A DNA stretch of 64,000 nt from Micromonospora lupini (GTDB lineage: Bacteria; Actinomycetota; Actinomycetes; Mycobacteriales; Micromonosporaceae), in NCBI RefSeq assembly GCF_026342015.1, contig NZ_JAPENL010000001.1, positions 1,488,001 through 1,552,000 of the forward strand. The letters are read 5' to 3'. A program made the translations under genes and the position numbers. Of the stretch, positions 36,961 through 44,667 are shown in pieces. Under the pieces are notes generated by a model, which saw only the letters and a program-made list of their open reading frames with translations, had not been told where the DNA came from and ran no database searches. Position 1 is the first letter of the stretch. Each line of letters opens with the position of its first letter.

Positions 36961-37267
36961 TGAGGTGCGGGTCGATCCCGACGCCCTGATCGCCCACGCC
37001 GCCCGCCTCGACCGCATCGCCGACCGGGTCGACACCGCCCGTCAGGCCGGTCAACACGTCCGGCTGGACGCCGACGCGTACGGGCAACTCTGCGCGGTCA
37101 TGCCCACCCTGCTGGACGGGCTACAACGCACGCTTGTCAACGGCGTCGGCGCTGCCGCCGAATCCGTACGGGACACCGCCGGGAAACTGCGAGTCGGCGC
37201 CGACCGCTACCGGGCCTCCGACACCCGCGCCGACCAACGTCTGCGCCAGCCTCGGGGCGGACTGTGA
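36947..37267 (+). CDS. EspC-like type VII secretion target
   Basis: 106 residues. Helical, with the EspC-family style (VDPDALIAHAARLDRIADRV ... VGAAAESVRDTAGKLRVGADRY). The C-terminus carries Y-R-A-S-D, which fits the YxxxD/E secretion motif at the end of helix 2. Overlaps the toxin gene (GTGA). Probably the partner that guides the downstream effector to a type VII ATPase, possibly the EssC-type protein encoded at 16088-20380. Confidence 0.8.
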   Translation: MPGGDEVRVDPDALIAHAARLDRIADRVDTARQAGQHVRLDADAYGQLCAVMPTLLDGLQRTLVNGVGAAAESVRDTAGKLRVGADRYRASDTRADQRLRQPRGGL

Positions 37268-38547
37268 CGGTCAACCCGCTCGTCGCATCGGCCCCCGACA
37301 CGCCACCCACCGCCTGGGCCGGCATCTGGATCTGCGAGGACATCGACCTCATCGCCCAGGGCGTACACAACGGCAGTTGGATCGACGGCAGCCTCGGCGT
37401 CGTCAGCGCCGGTCTGGACGCCCTCGCCTTCGTCTCCGACCCGGCCGGCGCGCTACTCCAGTACGGCATCGCCTGGCTCATCGAACACGTCAAACCCCTC
37501 AGCGAAGCCCTCGACTGGCTCGCCGGCGACCCCGCCCAGATCACCGCCCACGCCCAGACCTGGCGCAACATCGCAGCCTCCCTCCACACCGAGGCCGCCG
37601 CGCTGGGCGCCGCCGTTCGCGCCGACGTCGCCGGCTGGGGCGGCAGCGCCGGCCCCGCCTACCGCACCTGGGCCGCCCAGCAAAACCAGGCCATCATCGG
37701 CCTCGCCCAAGGCGCCGACACCATGGCCGCGATCACCGAAGGTGCCGCCGGCCTCGTCGCAGCCGTCCGACTCCTCGTCCGCGACGCCATCGCCACCTGC
37801 GTCTCCCACCTCATCGTGTACGCCGGTGAACTCGTCGCCACCGCCGGCCTCGCCACACCACTGGTCGTGGAACAGGTGACGACGCTGGTCGCCTCCTGGG
37901 GAGCGCGGATCGCGCGACTGCTGCGGGCGCTACTGGCAAGCCTCCGCCGACTCAGCCCGGAAGTTCGCCGCCTCGGCGACCTCATCGAGAAGCTGAGGCA
38001 GGCATTGGGTCGGCTGCAACGTGGCAGCCCTACCCAGTCAGCCAGGACTCGCGCGGAGCAACGTGATGTTCATGGCGGTCACAGCACGCGTCCTCGGAAG
38101 GTCGATGACTACGGACGGCAGGAACGCTGGGCAGGAGAGGCGTATGACGCGATCCGTCAGCACGACGATGTGAACACGATCGCTGATCACCTCGGGGCTG
38201 CCCCTCGTCTCGACGGCTCCACGGGCTTCACCCGGGAGGAGGTTGCGCAGATCCGGCGGCACGTCTTCTTTGACGAACATCCGATGGACGACTATTCAGG
38301 TGGGATCATCCGTCAACGGTACGATCCAAGCGCACCAATGGCCGAGGCGTGGCTCCGTCTGCGGCGCGGCGATCCGTTACCGGAGGACTACGTTCTTCTG
38401 GAACACGAACTGGCTGAACTGCGGTACTACAGGACACATCCGCAGGCCGACTACCGGGAAGCACACCTGGCAGCCAACAGGGTCTCCAACTGGGAGTCGT
38501 CGATTCCCGGGCCCACCTACGAGGACTACGCAACCACGGGGAGCTAG
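37264..38547 (+). CDS. WXG-fold polymorphic toxin with HExxE C-terminal domain
   Basis: 427 residues from GTG 37264. Residues 1-240 resemble the trafficking part of actinobacterial WXG effectors (DVAGWGGSAGPAYRTWAAQQ). A basic helical link follows, and codon use becomes less G+C-biased from about base 38,030. The tip (about 290-427) has LLEHELAELRYY with His381-Glu382 and Glu385, then AHLAANR. This recalls zincin-type metallopeptidase toxins, but HExxE rather than HExxH makes that tentative. A 76-codon gene follows immediately and is the likely immunity gene. Confidence 0.75.
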   Translation: MTVNPLVASAPDTPPTAWAGIWICEDIDLIAQGVHNGSWIDGSLGVVSAGLDALAFVSDPAGALLQYGIAWLIEHVKPLSEALDWLAGDPAQITAHAQTWRNIAASLHTEAAALGAAVRADVAGWGGSAGPAYRTWAAQQNQAIIGLAQGADTMAAITEGAAGLVAAVRLLVRDAIATCVSHLIVYAGELVATAGLATPLVVEQVTTLVASWGARIARLLRALLASLRRLSPEVRRLGDLIEKLRQALGRLQRGSPTQSARTRAEQRDVHGGHSTRPRKVDDYGRQERWAGEAYDAIRQHDDVNTIADHLGAAPRLDGSTGFTREEVAQIRRHVFFDEHPMDDYSGGIIRQRYDPSAPMAEAWLRLRRGDPLPEDYVLLEHELAELRYYRTHPQADYREAHLAANRVSNWESSIPGPTYEDYATTGS

Positions 38548-38551
38548 CGCG

Positions 38552-38782
38552 ATGGGCATGATGGTGGCCGCCAGGCGGATCGACGCCACCGCGACCGGAG
38601 TCCGCTACGAGTTCGGATTCGAAGACAGGTTCGATCGGATTCTCACGATCGACCCCAGCACTCTTGAGGCACAAGTCGAGGATGGAGACTTCAACTCGGC
38701 CGCCAGCGCGATCACGGCGAAGATCGTCAACGCCTGGCGTTCAAGCGGCGAATTCCCCCCGAGGATGCTGTTCGCCAGTTGA
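38552..38782 (+). CDS. small candidate immunity protein
   Basis: 76 residues from ATG 38552 with GGGGAG eight bases upstream, 4 bases after the toxin stop. A beta-hairpin-like start (VAARRIDATATGVRYEFGF) and a short helix (AASAITAKIVNAWRSSG). Codon use is less G+C-rich than neighbouring housekeeping genes, like the toxin tip. Function inferred from position. Confidence 0.6.
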   Translation: MGMMVAARRIDATATGVRYEFGFEDRFDRILTIDPSTLEAQVEDGDFNSAASAITAKIVNAWRSSGEFPPRMLFAS

Positions 38783-38811
38783 CGCAACCGCTGTTCTCCA
38801 CCACAAGCCGG

Positions 38812-38817
38812 TACGAT
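38812..38817 (+). promoter_or_regulatory. leaderless-type -10 box
   Basis: TACGAT followed by 6 bases and ATG 38824; no SD. Confidence 0.5.
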
Positions 38818-38823
38818 GCGTGC

Positions 38824-39378
38824 ATGAGCTCCGAGGCCGTCGGCAGGTACATGCCCCCTGTCGTGACGCTCGACGACCTCACCGCGATGATGGCCGCAGA
38901 CGAGAACCACAGGTATGAAATCAGCCCCGAGGGAGTCGTCTCGATCATGCCGCCGCCGGGATACGCCCACGCGATCATCGCGACCCGGCTCATGGTGTGG
39001 CTCGCGCAGGGCGGTCTCCCGGCCGATCGTGTCGCGCAGGCGGTCGGGCTTCGAATCCCCGGTCGCGACGGCGGTGTGGGTGGACGAATTCCGGACCTGG
39101 TGGTGTGGAGCAAGGCGCAGACGGACGCTGTCTGGCTGCCCGTCGCCGACGTGCTCCTCGTGATCGAGATCATCTCGCCAGGCTCGGAGGGTGTCGATAC
39201 GGTGACCAAGCGCAATGAGTACGCTGCCGCCGCCATCCCTCAGTACTGGGTGGTCGATCAGGATTCGACGCAGACCGTCACCATGCACCGGCTGGAGGGC
39301 GACCACTACGTAGCCCGCGCGACCATGCCGCTCGCCTGGATCCTCAACACCTCCCCCGAGGAGCACGACCTCGGCTGA
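38824..39378 (+). CDS. Uma2-family (DUF820) PD-(D/E)xK protein
   Basis: 184 residues. Motifs of the restriction-endonuclease-like Uma2 family are clear: NHRYEISPEGVVSIMPPPG, GRIPDLVVW (Asp), LLVIEIISPGSEGVDTVTKRNEYAAAAIPQYWVVD (Glu, Lys). The family is abundant in actinobacteria and cyanobacteria; its cellular role is not established. Follows the second effector cassette with its own promoter-like box. Confidence 0.9.
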   Translation: MSSEAVGRYMPPVVTLDDLTAMMAADENHRYEISPEGVVSIMPPPGYAHAIIATRLMVWLAQGGLPADRVAQAVGLRIPGRDGGVGGRIPDLVVWSKAQTDAVWLPVADVLLVIEIISPGSEGVDTVTKRNEYAAAAIPQYWVVDQDSTQTVTMHRLEGDHYVARATMPLAWILNTSPEEHDLG

Positions 39379-39409
39379 ACCCGGGCCGTTCTTGACGGCG
39401 CGGTCCGCA

Positions 39410-39415
39410 TACTCT
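39410..39415 (+). promoter_or_regulatory. leaderless-type -10 box
   Basis: TACTCT followed by 6 bases and ATG 39422; no SD. Confidence 0.45.
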
Positions 39416-39421
39416 CGCGGG

Positions 39422-40129
39422 ATGCGGGGACGATTCGGCACTGTCGCGCGGTGGTACGGGAAGCATCGGCGGTTCGTCCGTCGTACCTCATTGGCCTTGG
39501 TCGTGGGTGCGGTGCTGCTGGCCGGAGGCACGGTCGCCAGCGTGGCCTGGGTCCGCGGCGCCGCGGAGGGCCACCTCTATGACGAGGCCGAGGTGCCGGC
39601 CGCGCCGGTCGCCCTGGTGCTGGGCACCCAGGTGGACGCCGACGGCACGCCGTCACCCTTTCTCGCGGCCCGCCTGGACATCGCCCGACGACTGTTCGAG
39701 CGGGGCAGGGTGGGCGCGATCCTGGTGTCCGGCGACAACATGAACGTTGACTACAACGAGCCTGCGGCGATGCTGCGGTGGCTCGTCGAGCGGGGTGTGC
39801 CCGCGCGGAAGGTGGTCCTGGACTACGCCGGCTTCGACACGTACGACTCCTGCGCGCGGGCGCAGCGGATCTTCGGGGTGAGGCGCGCGACGGTCGTGAC
39901 CCAGTCGTTCCATCTCCCCCGCGCCGTGGCGCTGTGCAGGCGTCTCGGCATCGACGCCAACGGTGTGGGTGACGAGACCGCGAAGCGGTACGCGCCGACG
40001 TGGCGGATCAGCGCCACCCGGGAGAACGGCGCCTGCCTGAAGGCGGCGCTGGATGTGCTCTCCGGCCGGGACCCGGCACACCTGGGCCGCCGCGAGACGG
40101 GGGTCGACGACGCCCTCCGCGACACCTGA
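39422..40129 (+). CDS. SanA/YdcF-family (DUF218) membrane protein
   Basis: 235 residues. One N-terminal membrane helix (LALVVGAVLLAGGTVASVAW) precedes a DUF218 domain: VALVLGTQVDADGTPSPFLAARL, ILVSGDN, EPAAMLRWLVERGVP, TYDSCARAQRIFG and VVTQSFHLPRAV. SanA-type proteins affect envelope permeability to vancomycin in enterobacteria; the enzymatic activity is not established. Convergent with the LacI gene. Confidence 0.92.
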   Translation: MRGRFGTVARWYGKHRRFVRRTSLALVVGAVLLAGGTVASVAWVRGAAEGHLYDEAEVPAAPVALVLGTQVDADGTPSPFLAARLDIARRLFERGRVGAILVSGDNMNVDYNEPAAMLRWLVERGVPARKVVLDYAGFDTYDSCARAQRIFGVRRATVVTQSFHLPRAVALCRRLGIDANGVGDETAKRYAPTWRISATRENGACLKAALDVLSGRDPAHLGRRETGVDDALRDT

Positions 40130-40165
40130 CGTCAGCACCGAATCCTGTCGCGCCGACCGCGCCGG

Positions 40166-41182
40166 TCACCGGGGTGGTCTGGCGCTGTCGCGGACGACGA
40201 GTTCGGTGGCGAGTTCGATGCGCGGGCTCTCGGTCTTCTCGCCCCCGGCGAGCCGCAGTAGCGTCCGGGCGGCAAGCATGCCCATCTCGGCCAGTGGCTG
40301 GCGGACGGTGGTCAGCGGCGGGGAGCACCAGCGAACCTCCGGCAGGTCGTCGAAGCCGACCACGCTTATGTCGTCGGGCACCCGCAGGCCGCGTTTGCGG
40401 ACGGCCTCGTAGACGCCGAGCGCCATCTGGTCGCTGGAGGCGAAGATGGCGGTGGGTGGGTCGGGCAGGGCCAGCAGTTGCGTACCCGAGGTGAAACCGG
40501 CCTCGTGATAGAAGTTGCCGGGTCGGATGAGGGCGTCGTCGACGGCGATGCCTGCGGCGCCGAGCGCGGCGCGGTAGCCGTCCATCCGGGCCCGGCTGCA
40601 CATCAGGTGTGGTGGGCCGGCGATGAAGCCGATGCGGCGGTGACCGAGGCCGAGCAGGTACTGGTTGGCGCTCAGGCTGCCCGCCCAGTTGGTGGCGCCG
40701 ATGGTGGGTGACTCCTGCGGGTCGACACCGGCCGGGTCGATGATGACCACCGGCAGGTGCAGCCGGCGCAACTCCGCCTGCAGAGGAGGGTTCACCATCG
40801 AGGTGACGAAGATGACGCCCTCGGTGGATCGGGTCCGCATGTTGTCCAGCCACTGCTTGGCCGAGGAGATGCGCCAGTGGATGGCGGAGACGACGGTGCC
40901 GACGCCATTGGCACGGGCGACGTCCTCCACCCCGCGGATGATCTCCACGGCCCAGGGGCTGTCCAGGTCGTTGAAGACCAGGTCGATAAGTGCGGCCTCG
41001 GTCCGCCGGGCCTGGGTACGGCGGCGGTAGCCATGGTGGTTGAGTAGCGCCTCGACGCGCTCCCGGGTCTCGGGAGCGACGTCGGAGCGGCCGTTGATGA
41101 CCCGGGAGACCGTGGGCACTGACACACCGGCCAGTCGCGCGATCATTGCGATGGTGACGTTTCGGCCGTTGTCGGAGCCCAC
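40166..41182 (-). CDS. LacI-family repressor of the xylo-oligosaccharide cluster
   Basis: 338 residues from GTG 41182 (AAGGAG upstream). The HTH is VTIAMIARLAGVSVPTVSRVINGRSDVAPETR, with the hinge following. The periplasmic-binding-like sugar domain shows DSPWAVEIIRGVEDVARANG, VIIDPAGV, GHRRIGFIAGP, AIFASSDQMALGVYEAVRKRG and VVGFDDLPE. Last gene of the minus-strand run that includes the two sugar permeases and the binding protein. Likely operators are the GAAA-TTCC sites at 44488-44504 and 44631-44647 and/or the palindrome at 44572-44589. Confidence 0.93.
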   Translation of the reverse strand: MGSDNGRNVTIAMIARLAGVSVPTVSRVINGRSDVAPETRERVEALLNHHGYRRRTQARRTEAALIDLVFNDLDSPWAVEIIRGVEDVARANGVGTVVSAIHWRISSAKQWLDNMRTRSTEGVIFVTSMVNPPLQAELRRLHLPVVIIDPAGVDPQESPTIGATNWAGSLSANQYLLGLGHRRIGFIAGPPHLMCSRARMDGYRAALGAAGIAVDDALIRPGNFYHEAGFTSGTQLLALPDPPTAIFASSDQMALGVYEAVRKRGLRVPDDISVVGFDDLPEVRWCSPPLTTVRQPLAEMGMLAARTLLRLAGGEKTESPRIELATELVVRDSARPPR

Positions 41183-41236
41183 GGTCCGCTCCTTCGTCTG
41201 GCGGGACTCTTCAGGTGGCTTGGCGATCCGGTGCCG

Positions 41237-42076
41237 TCACCCCTTGACGCTGCCGGTCAGGCCCCCGATGAGTTGGCGTTCGGCCACGGCGTAGAAGCCC
41301 AGGGCGGGAATCATGGACAGCACGACGTAGGCGAGCACCCGTGCGGTGTCGTCGGCGTACTGGCCCTGGAAGGCCTGGACCCCGACGGGGAGGGTCCACC
41401 AACTCTGGTCGCTGAAGACGACGAGCGGGAGCATGAAGTTGTTCCAGCTCGTCACGACGGCCAGCACCGAGACGGTGGCCAGGGCGGGACGGGCCATCGG
41501 CAGCAGGACCCGCCAGAAGAACCCGAAGGAGCTGCAACCGTCGAGGACTGCGGCCTCCTCCACCTCGGCGGGGATGGTCCGGAAGAACTGGCGCAGGATG
41601 ATGATGGTGATCGGCAGCCCGAACGCGGCCTGGGGCAGGATGACGCCGAGTGGGTTGTCCAGCAGGCCCATGCTGCGGAGCAGGACGAACAGCGGCAGGA
41701 TGGCCACCGCGAACGGGAACATCAGGCCGATCGCGAACAGGGTGACCAGGAACTCGCGGCCCCGGAAGGCGTAGCGGGCGAAGACGAACGCCGCCATCGC
41801 CGCGGCGCCGACCACGATGACGGTGCTGCTGACGGCGATGAGCAGACTGTTGCCGAGCTGTCGCCAGAACACCCCGGAGGCGAAGAGGTCGGTGTAGTTC
41901 TGCGGCACCCACGGGTCGGGTAGGCCCAGCGGGTTCGTCGACAGTTGGCCGTTGTCCTTGAAGCCCCCGATCACGCCGAACCAGACCGGCACGACGATGA
42001 GCGCGCCGACGCCGATGCAGATGAGGTGCAGGACGAGGCTGCGGGTCCGCTGGGCGCGACTGGTCGTGGCGGTCAT
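41237..42076 (-). CDS. carbohydrate ABC transporter permease (MalG type)
   Basis: 279 residues with six membrane helices and the EAA loop EVEEAAVLDGCSSFGFFWRVLLP before the last two helices. Overlaps the preceding permease gene (ATGA at 42076-42073). A CUT1-family partner that imports oligosaccharides, probably xylo-oligosaccharides given the adjacent GH43. The ATPase (MsiK-like) is not in the cluster, as usual in actinomycetes. Confidence 0.94.
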   Translation of the reverse strand: MTATTSRAQRTRSLVLHLICIGVGALIVVPVWFGVIGGFKDNGQLSTNPLGLPDPWVPQNYTDLFASGVFWRQLGNSLLIAVSSTVIVVGAAAMAAFVFARYAFRGREFLVTLFAIGLMFPFAVAILPLFVLLRSMGLLDNPLGVILPQAAFGLPITIIILRQFFRTIPAEVEEAAVLDGCSSFGFFWRVLLPMARPALATVSVLAVVTSWNNFMLPLVVFSDQSWWTLPVGVQAFQGQYADDTARVLAYVVLSMIPALGFYAVAERQLIGGLTGSVKG

Positions 42077-43071
42077 CGCTGGCCTCCCTGGTTGGTGATC
42101 GCGCCCGCGGTGTCCCGACGCAGGACGATGCGCTGGTAGAACAGGGCGAAGACGAGGCTCAGCAGGAACATGACGATGCTGATCGCGCTGGCGTAGCCGA
42201 CCTCGAAGCGGCGGAAGCCGTACTGGTACATCGTGACGGCCATCGTCTCCGAGGTGTGGATCGGGCCGCCGCCGGTCAGCACCCAGACCATGTCGAACAG
42301 CTGGATGGTGCCGATGACCGACAGGAAGATGCTGATCCGGATCGTCGGGCCGAGCAGGGGCAGGGTGACGTGGCGGAACGCCTGCCAGGCGGTGGCGCCG
42401 TCGGTGACCGCGGCCTCGGACAGCTCCTTCGGGATGCCCTGACGGGCGGCCAGGAAGAGCATCATGTAGAGGCCGAAGTACTTCCAGGACACCACCAGGA
42501 AGACGGCGAACAGCACGGTGTCCGGGTCGGCGAAGACGGCGCCCGCGTCGGCGCCCAACCACCGGGAGACCGACTCGCCAAGGCCCCGGTTGGGCGAGAA
42601 GACAAGGGTGAACAGGACGGCCGTAGTGACCTCGGAGAGCACGTACGGGGCGAAGAAGATCAGCCGGTACGCGGCCCGGCCGCGCAGCGGCTGGTTGAGG
42701 AGCATGGCCAGGGCCAGCGCCGCGGGCAACTGCACGGCAAGCGACAGCAGCACCAGTACGAGGCCGCGCCACAGGTCGCCCCGGAACGTCGGGTCGCTGA
42801 AGGCGCGTGTGTAGTTGTCCAGCCCGACGAAGTTCTCCGGCAGCCCGAAGCCGTTCCACTTGTAGAGGCTGGCGTAGCCGGCCACCAGGATGGGCGCGAC
42901 CACCAGCAGCAGGAACAGCGCCAGGGCAGGCGCCAGGAAGACGGCGAGGACGCCACCCCGCCCCGGCCGGGGCTGGCGGCCACGCTGACGCGTGGTGCCC
43001 GGCCCCGGTGCCGGCGGATCGGTCGCCGTGTCGCCGCGCCTCGTGTCCGACACGGTCGATGGCCTGGTCAT
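42073..43071 (-). CDS. carbohydrate ABC transporter permease (MalF type)
   Basis: 332 residues: a long Pro/Arg-rich cytoplasmic N-terminus, then six helices and the EAA loop IPKELSEAAVTDGATAWQAFRHVTLP. ATG 43071 has GGAG five bases upstream. Between the binding-protein gene and the MalG-type gene in one operon. Confidence 0.94.
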   Translation of the reverse strand: MTRPSTVSDTRRGDTATDPPAPGPGTTRQRGRQPRPGRGGVLAVFLAPALALFLLLVVAPILVAGYASLYKWNGFGLPENFVGLDNYTRAFSDPTFRGDLWRGLVLVLLSLAVQLPAALALAMLLNQPLRGRAAYRLIFFAPYVLSEVTTAVLFTLVFSPNRGLGESVSRWLGADAGAVFADPDTVLFAVFLVVSWKYFGLYMMLFLAARQGIPKELSEAAVTDGATAWQAFRHVTLPLLGPTIRISIFLSVIGTIQLFDMVWVLTGGGPIHTSETMAVTMYQYGFRRFEVGYASAISIVMFLLSLVFALFYQRIVLRRDTAGAITNQGGQR

Positions 43072-43123
43072 GCCTACTCCACTCGGGTTCTATCGCCGGC
43101 TAGGGATGGATACGGGGACACGG

Positions 43124-44419
43124 TCAGACGGTCTTCGCCACCTGCGTGATGTCCTTGAGGATCGCCGCAGGCGCCTTCTTGCCGGCGATGATCTCAGCGA
43201 CACTGTCGTTGATCTGCTGGCCGAGAGCGGGCGCGTACGCCTGGTCGAGGTAGAGCTGGAAGCCCGTGTTCTTGGCCAGGGTCTCCGCGACGACCTTGTT
43301 GTTGGGGTCGCTGATGGCGTCGGTGGCTTCCTTCACCGTGGGCAGCACCGCGCCGGTCTTCGCGGACCGGCGCTGGTTGTCGACGCTGAGCAGGAACTTC
43401 AGGAAGTCGATGGTGGCGGCCGGCGCGTCCTTGCCGACGGCGAAGCCGTTGCCGCCGCCGAAGACCTCGGTGGAGGTGCCCTTGCCGCCGTCCACGGCCG
43501 GGAACGGGAAGAAGCCCAGCTTGTCGCCGATGCCCTTCTTGCTGGTGGAGCTGGACGCCTGGACCGCCGGCGCCCACTGACCCATCAGCTCCATGCCCGC
43601 CTTGCCGTTGCCCATGGTGGCGGCCTGCCCGTCGGGCGAGCCGAACTCGGCGCCGAGGAAGCCCTTCTGGAAGGGCTGCAGGTCGACGAGTTCCTTGAGG
43701 CGCTCACCGGCGGCGGCGAGTTCGGGGGTGTCGAAGTTCTTGTCGTCGACGGCCTTCTGCAGCGCGCCGACGCCGCCGATGCGCATGGCCAGGTAGGACC
43801 AGTAGAAGTGGGCAGGCCACTTGTCCTTGCCGGCGAGGGCGACCGGAGTGATGCCTGCGGTCTTGAGCTTGCCGACCGCTTCGAGCAGATTCGCCCAGGT
43901 GGTGGGCGTCTCGGTGATGCCGGCGCGGGCGAAGAGGTCCTTGTTGTACCAGAACCCGACCATGCCGATGTCGAACGGGATGCCGTAGATCTTGCCGTCG
44001 ATCGTGTACGGCTGCATGGCGGCGGGCAGGATGCCGGCGACCAGGTCTTTCAGGTCGTCGGTGAGGTCCTTGACCAGACCCGCGTCGACCTGCTGCTTGA
44101 GCACGCCGCCGCCCCACGACTGGAAGAGGTCCGGCGGGTCGCCGGCCTGCGTGGCGGTGGTCAGCTTGGCCTTGAACGCCTCGTTCTCCAGCGGCTGGAT
44201 GGTGAACGTGACGTTGCTGTGCGCGGTCTTGTACTCGTTTGCCATCGCGGCCCAGACCGGCAGCATCGGCTCGGTGTTCTGGATGTGCCACCAGTTGATG
44301 GTCTGCGGGGCGTTCGGGTCGCTTGACTTCTCGTCGCCGCTACACGCGCTGAGCAGGTAGGCGCCGGCGCCGGCGCCGGCGAGGCCGAGCAGCGATCGGC
44401 GGGAAAGGTGCGCTGTCAT
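43124..44419 (-). CDS. sugar ABC transporter substrate-binding lipoprotein
   Basis: 431 residues. A twin-arginine-like signal (Arg7-Arg8 in HLSRRSLLGLAG) ends in lipobox LLSAC with Cys26, so the protein is probably a Tat-exported lipoprotein. Family 1 extracellular sugar-binding fold: TINWWHIQNTEP, GDPPDLFQSWGGG, IYGIPFDIGMVGFWYNKDLF, TTWANLLEAVGKLK. First gene of the importer operon, with a strong promoter at 44536-44564 and an operator-like repeat in its leader. Confidence 0.94.
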   Translation of the reverse strand: MTAHLSRRSLLGLAGAGAGAYLLSACSGDEKSSDPNAPQTINWWHIQNTEPMLPVWAAMANEYKTAHSNVTFTIQPLENEAFKAKLTTATQAGDPPDLFQSWGGGVLKQQVDAGLVKDLTDDLKDLVAGILPAAMQPYTIDGKIYGIPFDIGMVGFWYNKDLFARAGITETPTTWANLLEAVGKLKTAGITPVALAGKDKWPAHFYWSYLAMRIGGVGALQKAVDDKNFDTPELAAAGERLKELVDLQPFQKGFLGAEFGSPDGQAATMGNGKAGMELMGQWAPAVQASSSTSKKGIGDKLGFFPFPAVDGGKGTSTEVFGGGNGFAVGKDAPAATIDFLKFLLSVDNQRRSAKTGAVLPTVKEATDAISDPNNKVVAETLAKNTGFQLYLDQAYAPALGQQINDSVAEIIAGKKAPAAILKDITQVAKTV

Positions 44420-44487
44420 GATCCATCCCTTCGGGGACTCACGGGTTGCTCGGACGCCGGCCGAGCCGGCAAGGGTTCGAACCTGGA

Positions 44488-44504
44488 TCTCCGGAACTTT
44501 CATT
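44488..44504 (-). promoter_or_regulatory. GAAA-TTCC operator copy 1
   Basis: On the minus strand AATGAAAGTTCCGGAGA lies in the leader of the binding-protein mRNA, downstream of the promoter at 44536. It shares ATGAAA-TTCCGGA with copy 2 and is one base off the GAAANTTTC element known from actinomycete xylanase promoters. Confidence 0.5.
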
Positions 44505-44535
44505 GCTTCGTCGGTATTACCGATCGATGGCCGGG

Positions 44536-44564
44536 ACGCTACGAGCAGTTCCCCCAGCGGTCAA
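44536..44564 (-). promoter_or_regulatory. promoter of sugar importer operon
   Basis: Minus strand TTGACC (44564-44559) and TAGCGT (44541-44536) with a 17-base spacer, about 120 bases upstream of the binding-protein start. Confidence 0.7.
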
Positions 44565-44571
44565 GACCCCT

Positions 44572-44589
44572 GTCCTATCGCGATAAGAC
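44572..44589. promoter_or_regulatory. palindromic operator in divergent promoter region
   Basis: GTC-n-TATCGCGATA-n-GAC, an 18-base dyad with only the n positions unpaired, 7 bases upstream of the importer -35 box and in the promoter zone of the divergent GH43 gene. Typical size for a LacI-family site. Confidence 0.55.
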
Positions 44590-44630
44590 CGGCTACCGTA
44601 CGAGGGGCTTCCAGTGATCTGGTCCCGCAA

Positions 44631-44647
44631 GTTTCCGGAAGTTTCAT
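44631..44647 (-). promoter_or_regulatory. GAAA-TTCC operator copy 2
   Basis: Minus strand TATGAAACTTCCGGAAA, 21 bases upstream of the GH43 start and in the same orientation as copy 1, overlapping a second GGAAACTT half. Candidate repressor site controlling the xylosidase gene. Confidence 0.5.
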
Positions 44648-44667
44648 AGCCGCACAGAGGAGCCCTC

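Noticed and set aside
44470-44488. T-arm-like sequence GGTTCGAACC suggesting a tRNA
   Set aside because: No matching acceptor stem, D arm or anticodon arm could be laid out around it; it lies in a promoter region and the T-stem pairing is imperfect.
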